This document shows positions 23,136 through 32,068 of a stretch of 32,544 bases of DNA, one piece after another; position 1 is the first letter of the stretch; the number at the start of each line of letters is the position of its first letter. The notes under the pieces are model-generated. The model did no database searches, was not told where the DNA came from, and saw only the letters and a list, made by a program, of their open reading frames with translations. The translations under genes and the position numbers were made by a program. The DNA is from an uncultured Hyphomicrobiales bacterium (lineage in GTDB: Bacteria > Pseudomonadota > Alphaproteobacteria > Rhizobiales > Beijerinckiaceae), in NCBI GenBank assembly GCA_903900975.1, contig CAIUPE010000131.1, positions 1 to 32,544 of the forward strand. The letters run 5' to 3'.

Positions 23136-25322
23136 ATGACAAGCCAACCTTACACCACTTTGGCCATTGATGGGATGACCTGCGCCTCCTGCGTCGCGCG
23201 GGTCGAGAAAGCCTTAAAAAGCGTGCCCGGGGTAACGTCAGCTAGCGTTAATCTCGCCACCAAAAGTGCGCGGATCGAAGGCCGCGCCGCGCCGGAAAAT
23301 CTCGTTTCTGCGATCGACGATATCGGGTATGGCGCAACATGGCTGCACAACGATAATCCAGCGGAGACAACCAAGCGGGCTGTGTCGCGCGAAAAGAAAG
23401 CTCGGCTTGCGGCCATATCGGGCTTTGTGGCAGTCCTTCCGTTTCTCATTGGCATGGTCGGCATGAGTTTCGGTAAGGATTGGATGCCCACGCCTGTGAT
23501 CCAATGGGGTCTGGCGAGCCTTGTGCAATTCGGACTTGGCGCACGCTTTTACACTTCAGCTTGGAAAGCCCTGCGTGGCGGTATCGCAACCATGGACTTG
23601 CTGGTGGCATTGGGGACAAGTGCTGCTTATGGTTTAAGCCTTTATCTTTGGCTGAAGCCAGCGATGCCCGCCATGGTGGAGCACCTCTATTTCGAATCGG
23701 CCTCGGTCGTAATTGCCTTTGTACTTCTGGGCAAATGGCTCGAAGAACACGCGGTATCGGAAACGGCATCCGCCCTCGCCGCTTTGGGACGATTGCGGCC
23801 CGACACAGCCCGCGTCGTGTTGAATGGGTTGGAACGCGAGATTCCGCTGGAAGCGGTTCAATTGGGCGATACCATACTCGTCCGAGCTGGTGAAATCATC
23901 CCAGTCGATGGCACCATCATCGAGGGTAACGCCGGCATCGATGAATCCGTGATAACAGGAGAAAGCCTGCCGGTAACAAAATCAACTGGTGCTGCCGTTA
24001 TTGGCGGCACCATCAATTTGGATGGGCGGCTGGTCATCGTCACGCGCGCGATCGGTTCGGAAACCATGTTGTCCCGCATCATTCGCCTGGTGGCCTCGGC
24101 TCAAGCTTCCAAGGCGCCGGTTCAGGCCTTGGTCAACCGTATCAGCGCCATTTTTGTTCCTGTCGTTCTCGTTATAGCTGCCCTCACCGGCTTAGGATGG
24201 AGTGTGATGGGGAGTGGCTATGAAGCAGCACTGATCAATGCCGTGTCCGTGCTCGTGATCGCATGCCCTTGCGCTTTAGGCCTTGCCACACCGACCGCTA
24301 TTCTGGCTGGCACGGGTGTTGCCGCCAAGCATGGTATCTTGATCCGGGACGCTGCGGCCCTCGAGAAAGCGGCCGCTGTCACCGTCGTGGCCTTCGATAA
24401 GACGGGCACGCTAACAACAGGAAAGCCGGTCATATCAGCGGTTGAAGGGGGTGACCCTGCCATGGTGCTAGCCATTGCCGCAGCGCTCGAGGCAGGCAGC
24501 ACGCATCCATTGGCTCGTGCGATTCGTGACGAGGCCCAATTACGCGGCATGACGACCCTCCCGAGGGTTACCCAATTTGAACTGGTCAGCGGCGGCATTG
24601 GCGGCACAATCAGTGGTGAACGCTTCATATTTGGCAATCGAGAGGCACTGGCTGAAGCCAAGATCGATTTAAGTCGTTTAGGTGCCCGCGCCGCAGCCCT
24701 CTCGGCAGAAGGGCACGGCATAAGCTTTCTCGGCGACCGGGACCGAAAGCTTCTTATAGGCCTCTTAGCGTTTGCCGATCCTGCACGCGAAACAAGCCAT
24801 GCTGCAATCGGGATGCTGAACGAGATGGGCATCGCATCGGTGATGCTGTCAGGTGATAGTCAAGGGGCAGCCCGACGCATTGCGGCAAGTATCGGCATCA
24901 ACGCTGTTTATGCAGAAGTGAACCCGGAAGCAAAATCGAACGCAATTGCTGCTTTGCGCTCGAACGGGGCCGTCGTCTGCATGGTGGGCGACGGGGTAAA
25001 TGACGCTCCCGCGCTTGCGATGGCTGATATCGGTCTGGCAATGGGCAGCGGCACCGACGTGGCGATCGAAGCCGCTGGCATGGCCCTGATGCGGCCTGAT
25101 CCTCGCCTTGCAGCGGCTGCGATTGCACTTGCGCGCCGCACCGTTTTCACAATCCGATCCGGCCTATTTTGGGCATTCGCCTATAATGTTATTGGCATTC
25201 CACTGGCCGCACTGGGTTATCTTTCCCCAATTTTTGCAGGCGCAGCGATGGCGCTTTCGAGCGTCAGCGTTGTGATGAATGCTTTAACGCTCACTTTATG
25301 GCGGCCCCGCTTTCTCGCGTGA
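23136..25322 (+). CDS. copA: Cu(I)-exporting P1B-1-type ATPase CopA
   Basis: The 728-residue pump has one N-terminal heavy-metal-associated domain (GMTCASC at residues 13-19) and eight predicted membrane segments. It also has VITGESLP (actuator), IACPCALGLATP (CPC in TM6), DKTGTLT (phosphorylated Asp), STHPLARA (HP), GDGVNDAPAL and MGSGTDVA. YNVIGIP in TM7 and MALSSVSVVMNAL in TM8 match the Cu(I)-specific P1B-1 signature. It exports copper from the cytoplasm. The ATG at 23136 follows AGGA by seven bases. The longer open frame adds an atypical leader. A 6-bp inverted repeat TGCGGT-N15-ACCGCA (23062-23088) upstream might be a metal-regulator site, with low certainty. Confidence 0.95.
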   Translation: MTSQPYTTLAIDGMTCASCVARVEKALKSVPGVTSASVNLATKSARIEGRAAPENLVSAIDDIGYGATWLHNDNPAETTKRAVSREKKARLAAISGFVAVLPFLIGMVGMSFGKDWMPTPVIQWGLASLVQFGLGARFYTSAWKALRGGIATMDLLVALGTSAAYGLSLYLWLKPAMPAMVEHLYFESASVVIAFVLLGKWLEEHAVSETASALAALGRLRPDTARVVLNGLEREIPLEAVQLGDTILVRAGEIIPVDGTIIEGNAGIDESVITGESLPVTKSTGAAVIGGTINLDGRLVIVTRAIGSETMLSRIIRLVASAQASKAPVQALVNRISAIFVPVVLVIAALTGLGWSVMGSGYEAALINAVSVLVIACPCALGLATPTAILAGTGVAAKHGILIRDAAALEKAAAVTVVAFDKTGTLTTGKPVISAVEGGDPAMVLAIAAALEAGSTHPLARAIRDEAQLRGMTTLPRVTQFELVSGGIGGTISGERFIFGNREALAEAKIDLSRLGARAAALSAEGHGISFLGDRDRKLLIGLLAFADPARETSHAAIGMLNEMGIASVMLSGDSQGAARRIAASIGINAVYAEVNPEAKSNAIAALRSNGAVVCMVGDGVNDAPALAMADIGLAMGSGTDVAIEAAGMALMRPDPRLAAAAIALARRTVFTIRSGLFWAFAYNVIGIPLAALGYLSPIFAGAAMALSSVSVVMNALTLTLWRPRFLA

Positions 25323-25351
25323 CCTATTTCTCAAGATTGCCGTGAAACGCA

Positions 25352-25888
25352 TCATTTGACGGCCGCCGCCCGTCGTTCGGCTGCGGCATTGATATCGGAT
25401 GCAGCATCCTCGGCGCTGATGAAATGATCATCCAGATTGCGGTAGGTGCGGATGAGCGACTGCCAAAAATCCTCGTCCGCCTTGCCCTTAGCAATGCCCT
25501 CCTTGGTCGCAAATCGATAGAGCCGCTTGGCGCCGGCCTCTCGGGTCAACGAGCCGTGAAGAACGAGCTGATCAACCTGCACCTTTTCAGCGGTAAAGGC
25601 CGCCTGCCGTGAATCCGTACTGGCAAGCGGCGGAATGACAATGCCCGCCATAACCGAATCAGCATCGGTGTGAAGAATCGGAAGTGGCGCTTGCTGGACC
25701 GGCGTAACAGCCACCTCCGTTACAGGTTGCGCCGGCACAGGGGCCTTAGACGCCGATCTCAGCGCGGGTCGTGCTTCCGAGACTTCGGGGCTCGATGACG
25801 ATGCTGCGTTGACATTTTCAAATCCAAGCATGCTTTGGCATCCGGCAAGGACCACTGCAACGATTACAATCAAACCTGTTTTACCCAT
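25352..25888 (-). CDS. Unrecognised lipoprotein with Ser/Pro-rich linker
   Basis: I do not recognise this 178-residue protein. It begins MGKTGLIVIVAVVLAGC, a short lipoprotein signal with lipobox LAGC (Cys at 17, Gln at +2), so it should be lipidated and held at the outer or inner membrane facing the periplasm. Residues 28-75 are a low-complexity Ser/Ala/Pro linker. The C-terminal part (about 85-178) is predicted helical, with KVQVDQLVLHGSLTREAGAKRLYRFATKEG and a Trp near residue 142. The gene is convergent with copA (29-base gap) and divergent from a small unknown gene. A link to copper is possible only by position. Confidence 0.75.
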   Translation of the reverse strand: MGKTGLIVIVAVVLAGCQSMLGFENVNAASSSSPEVSEARPALRSASKAPVPAQPVTEVAVTPVQQAPLPILHTDADSVMAGIVIPPLASTDSRQAAFTAEKVQVDQLVLHGSLTREAGAKRLYRFATKEGIAKGKADEDFWQSLIRTYRNLDDHFISAEDAASDINAAAERRAAAVK

Positions 25889-26049
25889 TACACCAACACT
25901 CCCTTACCCACGCGATCATTAGGCAACTCCCGACGCTAAAAGACAAGCCAGGAAACACCGGTGAGAAACATGCCCCCTAACCCCTAAATATTTCCAAACA
26001 AGGACCGTCTTCACCTTCAGTTGTTTCATACGAAGATGGGCCCAAAATC

Positions 26050-26391
26050 ATGACTGCGACTATTGTTGAATTAAGCCAAATCCGTCAGCTTCGCGTCGAA
26101 AAGGCCGAGCAAGACCGCGAGAATCGGCTTCGTCATGATGTAACGGCCTTCAACGAATCTTTGCAAGAAACGATGGAACGATTTCAGCTCAATATGCCGA
26201 TGATTGCGACGCTGCTCATGGCCAAGGCGGTTGAGGCACTCGAAAATATCCATCCCGCAAACCGGACTGAAGAAGAAGAATTCGACTCGGCGAGCCAACT
26301 CCTCCGCTCAATCGTCGCCGCACGGGCTCGGGCACATGCGCGCGCTACCGCCGATGCGATACGGCTGAACATCATGCCGACGGGAGCTTAA
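26050..26391 (+). CDS. Small unrecognised helical protein
   Basis: The 113-residue protein is not one I recognise. It is charged and mostly helical: LSQIRQLRVEKAEQDRENRL at the start, a short amphipathic stretch NMPMIATLLMAKAVEALENI, an acidic EEEEFDSASQLL and an Ala/Arg-rich helix AARARAHARATADAIRL. There is no signal peptide or membrane span, so it is probably cytoplasmic. The ATG at 26050 has only GATGGG as a possible ribosome binding site. Its stop shares a TTAA tetranucleotide with the stop of the convergent flavoprotein gene. The 161-base gap before it shows no clear promoter boxes. Confidence 0.6.
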   Translation: MTATIVELSQIRQLRVEKAEQDRENRLRHDVTAFNESLQETMERFQLNMPMIATLLMAKAVEALENIHPANRTEEEEFDSASQLLRSIVAARARAHARATADAIRLNIMPTGA

Positions 26392-27689
26392 GGGTTCCGT
26401 TGACGATCAATCCAGTGCGACATTCCCTTGGCCGCTAAGGCGCCTGTCGAGAAACAGGCTTGCAGCAAATATCCGCCGGTAGGCGCCTCCCAATCGACCA
26501 TCTCACCGGCGACAAAGACACCGGGATGGCGAATGACCATCAACTGTTCATCAAGCTCGGTAGACTGCACGCCGCCGGCTGTTGAAATGGCCCGCTCAAG
26601 GCTCGCCATACCGGTAATACGGATCGGCAAATGCTTCAGCAACTTGGCAAGCGCTTCAGGATCGTCAAAAGGTGCCTTGAGACCGGTTGCTGCCTCTTCG
26701 CGGAACAAGGCGATGGCCGCAGGTGCAAGACCTGCCGCTTTGTGAAGCCACGTTGATACGGATTGCTTGCCACGAGGCTTTGCAAGGCGTTCGATTAAAA
26801 TCGACACTGGCAAATCGCGCCTTAAATCTAGATGGATAACGGCCTCGCCGCCAACCGTCATCATGCGGCGGATATCCGGCCCGAGTGCATAGACTACGCC
26901 GCCCTCTAACCCAGTTTGCGTGACAATCGCCTCGCCTTTTGCCTCGGCCGAACCGGCTGAAACGATGATGCGCTTGAGTGCAGCGCCGGCAAAGCGCTCC
27001 TTCATACGATCGGACCAAAGCACAACGACACTCGCATTGGCGGCCTGAAGAGGCGCAATTGCGATGCCCTGCTCCTGCAATAGCGATGTCCATTGACCGT
27101 CGGACCCCAGCTTTGGCCAGCTTGCGCCGCCAAGGGCCAGCAGGGTGGCTTCGGCCTTCACGACGATCCGGTCGCCGGACGGTTGTTCAAAAATAAGTGC
27201 GCCGGACGAATCCCACCCCTTCCAAAGGTGCCGGGCTTTAAATTCGACGCCCAAACCATCCAACCGGCGCAGCCAAGCGCGAAGCAAAGGGGATGCTTTA
27301 AAGCTCTTTGGAAACACACGCCCGCTCGTCCCCGCAAAACTTTCCTCCCCAAGACCGGCACACCATTCGCGAAGATCGTCAGGCGTAAAGGCCTCGATGA
27401 TGGGCGAAAGCCACGCCGTGGCTTCACGGTAACGGGATAAAAATTCGTCCGGCTCATCGGTATGGGTCAAATTCAAACCGCCCCGACCGGCAAGCAAAAA
27501 TTTTCGTCCTGGATTGGCCATCCTGTCATAGACCGTCACTTTATATCCCGCCGAGGCCAAGTGTTCGGCAGCCATCAAGCCGGCGGGGCCAGCGCCGACG
27601 ATCACGCACTGGTTGTAAATATGGGTCACTTCGACGGTTCCAATCGTTTGGGTAGCGCGGTTATGGCGCGGTCCTAGGTCATGGGTCAA
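26388..27689 (-). CDS. BaiN/HI0933-like NAD(P)/FAD-dependent oxidoreductase
   Basis: This 433-residue flavoprotein has the FAD-binding CVIVGAGPAGLMAAEHLASAG near residues 28-48. The family-typical GRKFLLAGRGGLNLTH and FPKSFKASPLL follow, with a C-terminal GGVQSTELDEQL and PGVFVAGEMVDWEAPTGGYLLQACFSTG. The HI0933/YhiN group has no settled general reaction. BaiN acts on bile acid intermediates in gut clostridia, which is unlikely here. The start at 27689 lacks a ribosome binding site. GTG at 27629 would put the FAD motif closer to the N-terminus and is a real alternative. The gene is divergent from uup. Confidence 0.87.
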   Translation of the reverse strand: MTHDLGPRHNRATQTIGTVEVTHIYNQCVIVGAGPAGLMAAEHLASAGYKVTVYDRMANPGRKFLLAGRGGLNLTHTDEPDEFLSRYREATAWLSPIIEAFTPDDLREWCAGLGEESFAGTSGRVFPKSFKASPLLRAWLRRLDGLGVEFKARHLWKGWDSSGALIFEQPSGDRIVVKAEATLLALGGASWPKLGSDGQWTSLLQEQGIAIAPLQAANASVVVLWSDRMKERFAGAALKRIIVSAGSAEAKGEAIVTQTGLEGGVVYALGPDIRRMMTVGGEAVIHLDLRRDLPVSILIERLAKPRGKQSVSTWLHKAAGLAPAAIALFREEAATGLKAPFDDPEALAKLLKHLPIRITGMASLERAISTAGGVQSTELDEQLMVIRHPGVFVAGEMVDWEAPTGGYLLQACFSTGALAAKGMSHWIDRQRNP

Positions 27690-27782
27690 GCACGCAGCGA
27701 GAGAGTAAAACCGTTCTGTCCTTGCTTCACGGCCAGCAATCCTCCATATCGCAGGTCGTGCAATTCGGATGATCGCAATCTT

Positions 27783-29600
27783 ATGGCCCCCCCGCTCCTG
27801 TTTCTTAAAGATATTGGCCTGACCTTTGGCGGAACGCCGCTGTTGGAAAGTGCCGACCTTTCCATTGCTGCCGGTGATCGCCTTTGCCTTGTCGGGCGAA
27901 ACGGATCGGGGAAATCGACCCTATTAAAAATCGCCGCCGGATTGGTTGAAGCCGACAAAGGTGAGCGATTTGTACAGCCTGGCTCGACGCTGCGCTATCT
28001 ACCTCAAGAACCGGACCTGTCCGGATTTGCAACCACGCTTGACTATGTTGAGGCCGGACTAGCCCCAGGCGATGACGAATGGCGTGCGCTCTATCTCCTA
28101 GAAGCACTCGGTTTAACGGGCAAGGAAGATCCCTCCACCTTATCCGGTGGCGAAGCACGTCGGGCGGCGTTAGCCCGCGTTCTGGCGCCGGAGCCCGATA
28201 TTTTGATGCTGGACGAGCCGACCAACCATCTCGATCTTCCCGCCATTGAGTGGCTGGAGACCGAGTTGAAAAGCATCAAATCGGCCTTGGTCTTAATCAG
28301 CCACGATCGGCGTTTTCTTGAAAACCTATCGCGCGCCACGCTTTGGCTCGATCGCGGCGTAACAAAGCGGCTTGAACAGGGCTTTTCGGCTTTTGAGGCA
28401 TGGCGCGATACGGTTCTCGAAGAAGAGGAACGTGATCGGCATAAGCTTGATCGACAAATTGTGCGCGAAGAGCATTGGGTTCGCTACGGCGTGACCGCAC
28501 GGCGCAAGCGCAATGTTCGGCGAATGTCGGAATTGGCAGGGCTGCGTCAAAAGCGCCGTGAAGCCAGAGGACCAACGGGCGCCGTTAAGCTGGAGGCTGC
28601 CGAAGCAGACACATCCGGCAAGCTCGTGATCGAGGCCAAGCGGATTGCTAAAAGTTTCGGCGAGCGCGTCATTGTCGGCGATTTGTCGATCCGCATTTTG
28701 CGTGGCGACCGCCTCGGTATCGTCGGGGCCAATGGGGCGGGTAAAACCACGCTCATCAACCTACTGATCGGTAAAATGCCGCCGGATTCTGGATCTGTCC
28801 GGCTGGGCACCAATCTGGCAATGACAACCCTTGAGCAAAAGCGCGACAGCCTCGATCCCAACGCCACATTGGCCGAAACGCTGACCGGCGGCAGCGGCGA
28901 CAAGGTGATCGTCAACGGTGAAAGCCGTCATGTGATTTCCTACATGAAAGACTTCCTGTTTCCGCCCGAGCAGGCGCGCACGCCCGTTTCTGTCCTTTCG
29001 GGTGGCGAACGTGCGCGGCTCTTGCTGGCGGTTGCTTTGGCATCACCCTCGAATCTTCTTGTCCTCGACGAGCCAACCAATGATCTTGATCTCGAGACGT
29101 TGGATCTGCTTGAAGAAATGCTCAGCGACTATCCGGGTACTTTGCTGGTGGTTAGCCATGACCGTGATTTTCTCGATCGGGTAGCAACCTCCGTTCTCGT
29201 GTCGGAAGGGGATGGCGACTGGCTTGAATATGCGGGCGGCTATTCCGATATGCTGGTTCAGCGCGGCCACGGTGTCGATGCGCGTAAAATTGCCGAACGG
29301 GATCGGCAGGAAAGGGCTGCATCGGCTGCCCCCAATGCCCAAACCCAGAATACAGCGGGCAAGCGCAAGCTGTCTTTCAACGAAAAGCACCTGCTTGAAA
29401 CCCTCCCCGAACGCGTCGAAGCCCTCGGTCGAGATATCGCAAAACTACGCAAGCTTCTGGCAGACCCGGCGCTTTACACCAAAGACCGTGCCCGTTTTGA
29501 CAAAGCCAGCGAGCTACTTTCCCGTGCTGAGGCAGATTTAGCCGCCTCTGAAGAGCAATGGATCGCTTTGGAAGTTCTGCGCGAGGAACTCGAAGGCTAG
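27783..29600 (+). CDS. uup: ABC-F family ATPase, Uup-like
   Basis: The 605-residue protein has two ATP-binding cassettes and no membrane part. Cassette 1 has GRNGSGKSTLLK and LSGGEARRAALARVL with LDEPTNHLD. Cassette 2 has GANGAGKTTLINLL and LSGGERARLLLAVAL with LDEPTNDLD. A charged linker lies between them. The C-terminal coiled coil (LPERVEALGRDIAKLRKLLADP through EQWIALEVLREELEG) is the Uup-type domain. ABC-F proteins act on ribosomes. Uup is linked to precise transposon excision and ribosome assembly or quality control in E. coli. The start at 27783 places the first strand correctly. The upstream open frame lies in the divergent promoter region. Confidence 0.9.
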   Translation: MAPPLLFLKDIGLTFGGTPLLESADLSIAAGDRLCLVGRNGSGKSTLLKIAAGLVEADKGERFVQPGSTLRYLPQEPDLSGFATTLDYVEAGLAPGDDEWRALYLLEALGLTGKEDPSTLSGGEARRAALARVLAPEPDILMLDEPTNHLDLPAIEWLETELKSIKSALVLISHDRRFLENLSRATLWLDRGVTKRLEQGFSAFEAWRDTVLEEEERDRHKLDRQIVREEHWVRYGVTARRKRNVRRMSELAGLRQKRREARGPTGAVKLEAAEADTSGKLVIEAKRIAKSFGERVIVGDLSIRILRGDRLGIVGANGAGKTTLINLLIGKMPPDSGSVRLGTNLAMTTLEQKRDSLDPNATLAETLTGGSGDKVIVNGESRHVISYMKDFLFPPEQARTPVSVLSGGERARLLLAVALASPSNLLVLDEPTNDLDLETLDLLEEMLSDYPGTLLVVSHDRDFLDRVATSVLVSEGDGDWLEYAGGYSDMLVQRGHGVDARKIAERDRQERAASAAPNAQTQNTAGKRKLSFNEKHLLETLPERVEALGRDIAKLRKLLADPALYTKDRARFDKASELLSRAEADLAASEEQWIALEVLREELEG

Positions 29601-30760
29601 GCGGTAAGCCCTGTTTCAACCAACCTTGCCCAATAGCTGACCCCTAGCGGGATCACGCTATCATCAAAATCATAGGCCGGATGATGCAAACCGGCCGATG
29701 GACCATTGCCGATAAAAATAAAACATCCGGGTCGCTCGTTGAGCATATAGGAAAAATCTTCCGCACCCATCATCGGCGCAACCGAGCGGTTAACCCGCTC
29801 CTTGCCAACGATTTCACTCGCGACAGTAGCGGCAAAACCGGTTTGCGCCTCATGGTTACGGGTAACCGGATAACCCCGATGGTAGGCAAGCGTTATTGTC
29901 GCACCATGCATAGATGCCATCGCGTTGACGATGGCGTGCATCCGCTCCGCAATCTGATCTTGAACCTCACCGCTAAAAGTCCGAACGGTTCCCTGCAAGA
30001 CTGCTTCCTGCGGTAAAACATTAAAGGCATCACCGGCATGAAAAGTGGTGACCGATAAAACTGAGTTTTCCAGCGGATCGACATTGCGCGAGACAATCGC
30101 TTGCAGCGCGTTCACCAGCTGGCTTCCTATAAAAACAGTATCGATCGAGAGGTGGGGCATAGCCGCATGGGCACCCCTACCTTCGATTTTAATTTCAAAT
30201 TTATCCGCCGCTGCCATAATCGGGCCTGACCTTACGCCAAACTGACCAACAGGCATGCCGGGCAAATTATGCATGCCATAGACTTCCGTCACGCCGAAGC
30301 GCTCCATTAGACCGTCTTGCACCATAGCCTTGCCACCGCCACCACCCTCTTCGGCCGGCTGAAAGATCATGACCGCCGAGCCTGCAAAATTGCGGGTTTC
30401 GGCCAGATATTTTGCGGCACCGAGCAGCATCGATGTATGGCCATCATGGCCACAGGCATGCATTTTTCCGTGCACCGTCGACGCATAGGCTTTGCCGGTT
30501 GCCTCGACGATCGGCAACGCATCCATATCCGCCCGAAGGCCTATCACTTTATCGCCTGATTGACGGCCTTTGATGACGCCAACAACACCGGTGCGACCAA
30601 TGCCCGTGACAACCTCGTCGCACCCGAAAGCTTTGAGCTTTTCGGCAACGACACCAGCCGTCCGGTGTACGTCATAATCAAGCTCAGGATGCTCATGCAA
30701 ATCCCGTCGCCAAGCGGTAATTTCGTCAGAAAATTCGGCGATCCGGTTGAGGACGGGCAT
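29597..30760 (-). CDS. M20-family amidohydrolase (hippurate hydrolase-like)
   Basis: The 387-residue di-zinc amidohydrolase has the metal-site motifs HACGHDGHTSMLL and IFQPAEEGGGGGKAM, with VYGMHNLPGMPVGQ, GRGAHAAMPH (dimerisation-domain His) and APMMGAEDFSYML further on. It matches the hippurate hydrolase/IAA-amino-acid hydrolase group, which cleaves N-acyl amino acids. The true substrate is unknown. The ATG at 30760 is preceded by AGGAAA and gives the normal N-terminus (ITAWRRDLHEHPEL). The longer open frame has no support. Its stop shares a CTAG tetranucleotide with the stop of uup on the opposite strand. Confidence 0.92.
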   Translation of the reverse strand: MPVLNRIAEFSDEITAWRRDLHEHPELDYDVHRTAGVVAEKLKAFGCDEVVTGIGRTGVVGVIKGRQSGDKVIGLRADMDALPIVEATGKAYASTVHGKMHACGHDGHTSMLLGAAKYLAETRNFAGSAVMIFQPAEEGGGGGKAMVQDGLMERFGVTEVYGMHNLPGMPVGQFGVRSGPIMAAADKFEIKIEGRGAHAAMPHLSIDTVFIGSQLVNALQAIVSRNVDPLENSVLSVTTFHAGDAFNVLPQEAVLQGTVRTFSGEVQDQIAERMHAIVNAMASMHGATITLAYHRGYPVTRNHEAQTGFAATVASEIVGKERVNRSVAPMMGAEDFSYMLNERPGCFIFIGNGPSAGLHHPAYDFDDSVIPLGVSYWARLVETGLTA

Positions 30761-30927
30761 AATATTGTTTCCTGATTTGACCAATAAGGTAACACAGTAT
30801 CGATCAATAAGACCGATAAGCCAAGCAAGAAGCACTCAATTCTTGCTCGCCAACAGGCTGACGTTGCCTATATTCCTATGCTAGGACATTCATTGAAAAG
30901 CGATATCACCGAAATTTTGGTAACGAC

Positions 30928-31890
30928 ATGACCAGCAAACTTGACCAACTCAAAGCCATGACCACCATTGTCGCCGACACAGGCGATATGGATGCCATTC
31001 GTTTGTTTCACCCAACCGATTGCACGACCAACCCGACTTTGGTGCTCAAGGCCGCAGCTTTGCCAGCCTATGAAGGCGTTATCGCTGGTGCCATCCAATG
31101 GGGCAAAAAACAGACCGGCTCGCATGAAGCCATTGTAAGTGCCGTCGCCGACCGTTTAGCCGTAGCCTTTGGCACCGAACTATCCAGACTGGTACCGGGC
31201 CGCGTTTCAACCGAAGTCGATGCGGATTTGTCCTTCGATACCGCACGCAGCGTGGCCAAGGCAAAAAGCATCATCTCGGCCTATGCCGAGAATGGTGTTG
31301 GTCGCGAAAAAATCTTAATCAAACTGGCCTCCACTTGGGAGGGCATTCGGGCGGCTGAAATTCTCCAAAAAGAGGGAATTGACTGCAACCTTACGCTTCT
31401 CTTCTCGCTCGTTCAGGCGGCCGCCTGCGCTGAAGCGGGCGCATTTCTAATCTCGCCTTTTGTCGGCCGTATCCTTGATTGGTACGTCAAAAACGAGGGC
31501 AAGAGCTACACGGCAGAGACGGACCCCGGCGTGCTCTCGGTACGGCAGATTTACGCCTATTACAAACGCCACGGTCATAAAACGGTGGTGATGGGCGCAA
31601 GCTTCCGCAATATTGGCGAAATTGAAGCGCTGGCCGGTTGCGACCGCTTGACGATTGCGCCCACTTTGCTCGATCAGCTCGCCAAGGATGACGGCGTATT
31701 GCCTCGCCAGCTTGATCCCGCCACCGCAGGGAAATCGGGTGCCGATCGTCTCAAGGTGGACGAAGCCAGTTTCCGCTTTCTGCTCAATGAAGACGCCATG
31801 GCCACCGAAAAACTCGCCGAAGGCATTCGCGCCTTTGCGAAGGATTTGGGCGTGTTGAAAGATATGGTAGCGAAAAAATTGGAAGCGTAA
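30928..31890 (+). CDS. tal: Transaldolase
   Basis: This 320-residue protein is of the classical TalB length. Motifs: [13 protein letters not shown] near residue 31 (active-site Asp/Asn), the Schiff-base Lys in [12 protein letters not shown] near residue 130, [20 protein letters not shown] and [12 protein letters not shown]. It transfers dihydroxyacetone units between sedoheptulose-7-phosphate and glyceraldehyde-3-phosphate in the non-oxidative pentose phosphate pathway, in the cytoplasm. The ATG at 30928 leaves 167 bases to the divergent amidohydrolase start. TATATT at 30869-30874 could be its -10, but no -35 lies at the right distance. Confidence 0.96.
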   Translation: MTSKLDQLKAMTTIVADTGDMDAIRLFHPTDCTTNPTLVLKAAALPAYEGVIAGAIQWGKKQTGSHEAIVSAVADRLAVAFGTELSRLVPGRVSTEVDADLSFDTARSVAKAKSIISAYAENGVGREKILIKLASTWEGIRAAEILQKEGIDCNLTLLFSLVQAAACAEAGAFLISPFVGRILDWYVKNEGKSYTAETDPGVLSVRQIYAYYKRHGHKTVVMGASFRNIGEIEALAGCDRLTIAPTLLDQLAKDDGVLPRQLDPATAGKSGADRLKVDEASFRFLLNEDAMATEKLAEGIRAFAKDLGVLKDMVAKKLEA

Positions 31891-31921
31891 TGGCTTTAAC
31901 TGCGCTCCAATGAAACAATAA

Positions 31922-32042
31922 CCGTCCTTGCGAGCGACGGCGAAGCAACCTAGCTGATGATCATCGCAAGAACGCAGTGGTTACACCGCGCTCTTTTTTA
32001 CTTCTATTAGCTGGATTGCTGCGCCGTCGCTCGCAAGGACGG
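31922..32042. repeat. Paired REP-like palindrome between transaldolase and the ThDP enzyme gene
   Basis: The left arm 31922-31958 (CCGTCCTTGCGAGCGACGGC, then GAAGCAACCTAGCT) and right arm 32006-32042 (AGCTGGATTGCTGCG, then CCGTCGCTCGCAAGGACGG) are inverted copies with only a few mismatches over 37 bases. Both arms carry C instead of A at position 6 and the GACGGCG centre, unlike the other loci. The pair sits between convergent genes and may serve as their terminator. Confidence 0.87.
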
Positions 32043-32068
32043 AAATTTCTATCCTTGATTAAGTCACT

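Noticed and set aside
27681-27782. N-terminal extension of the Uup-like protein
   Set aside because: The leader is Cys/Arg/Ser-rich and unlike ABC-F proteins, and it lies in the divergent promoter region. The ATG at 27783 gives the normal start.
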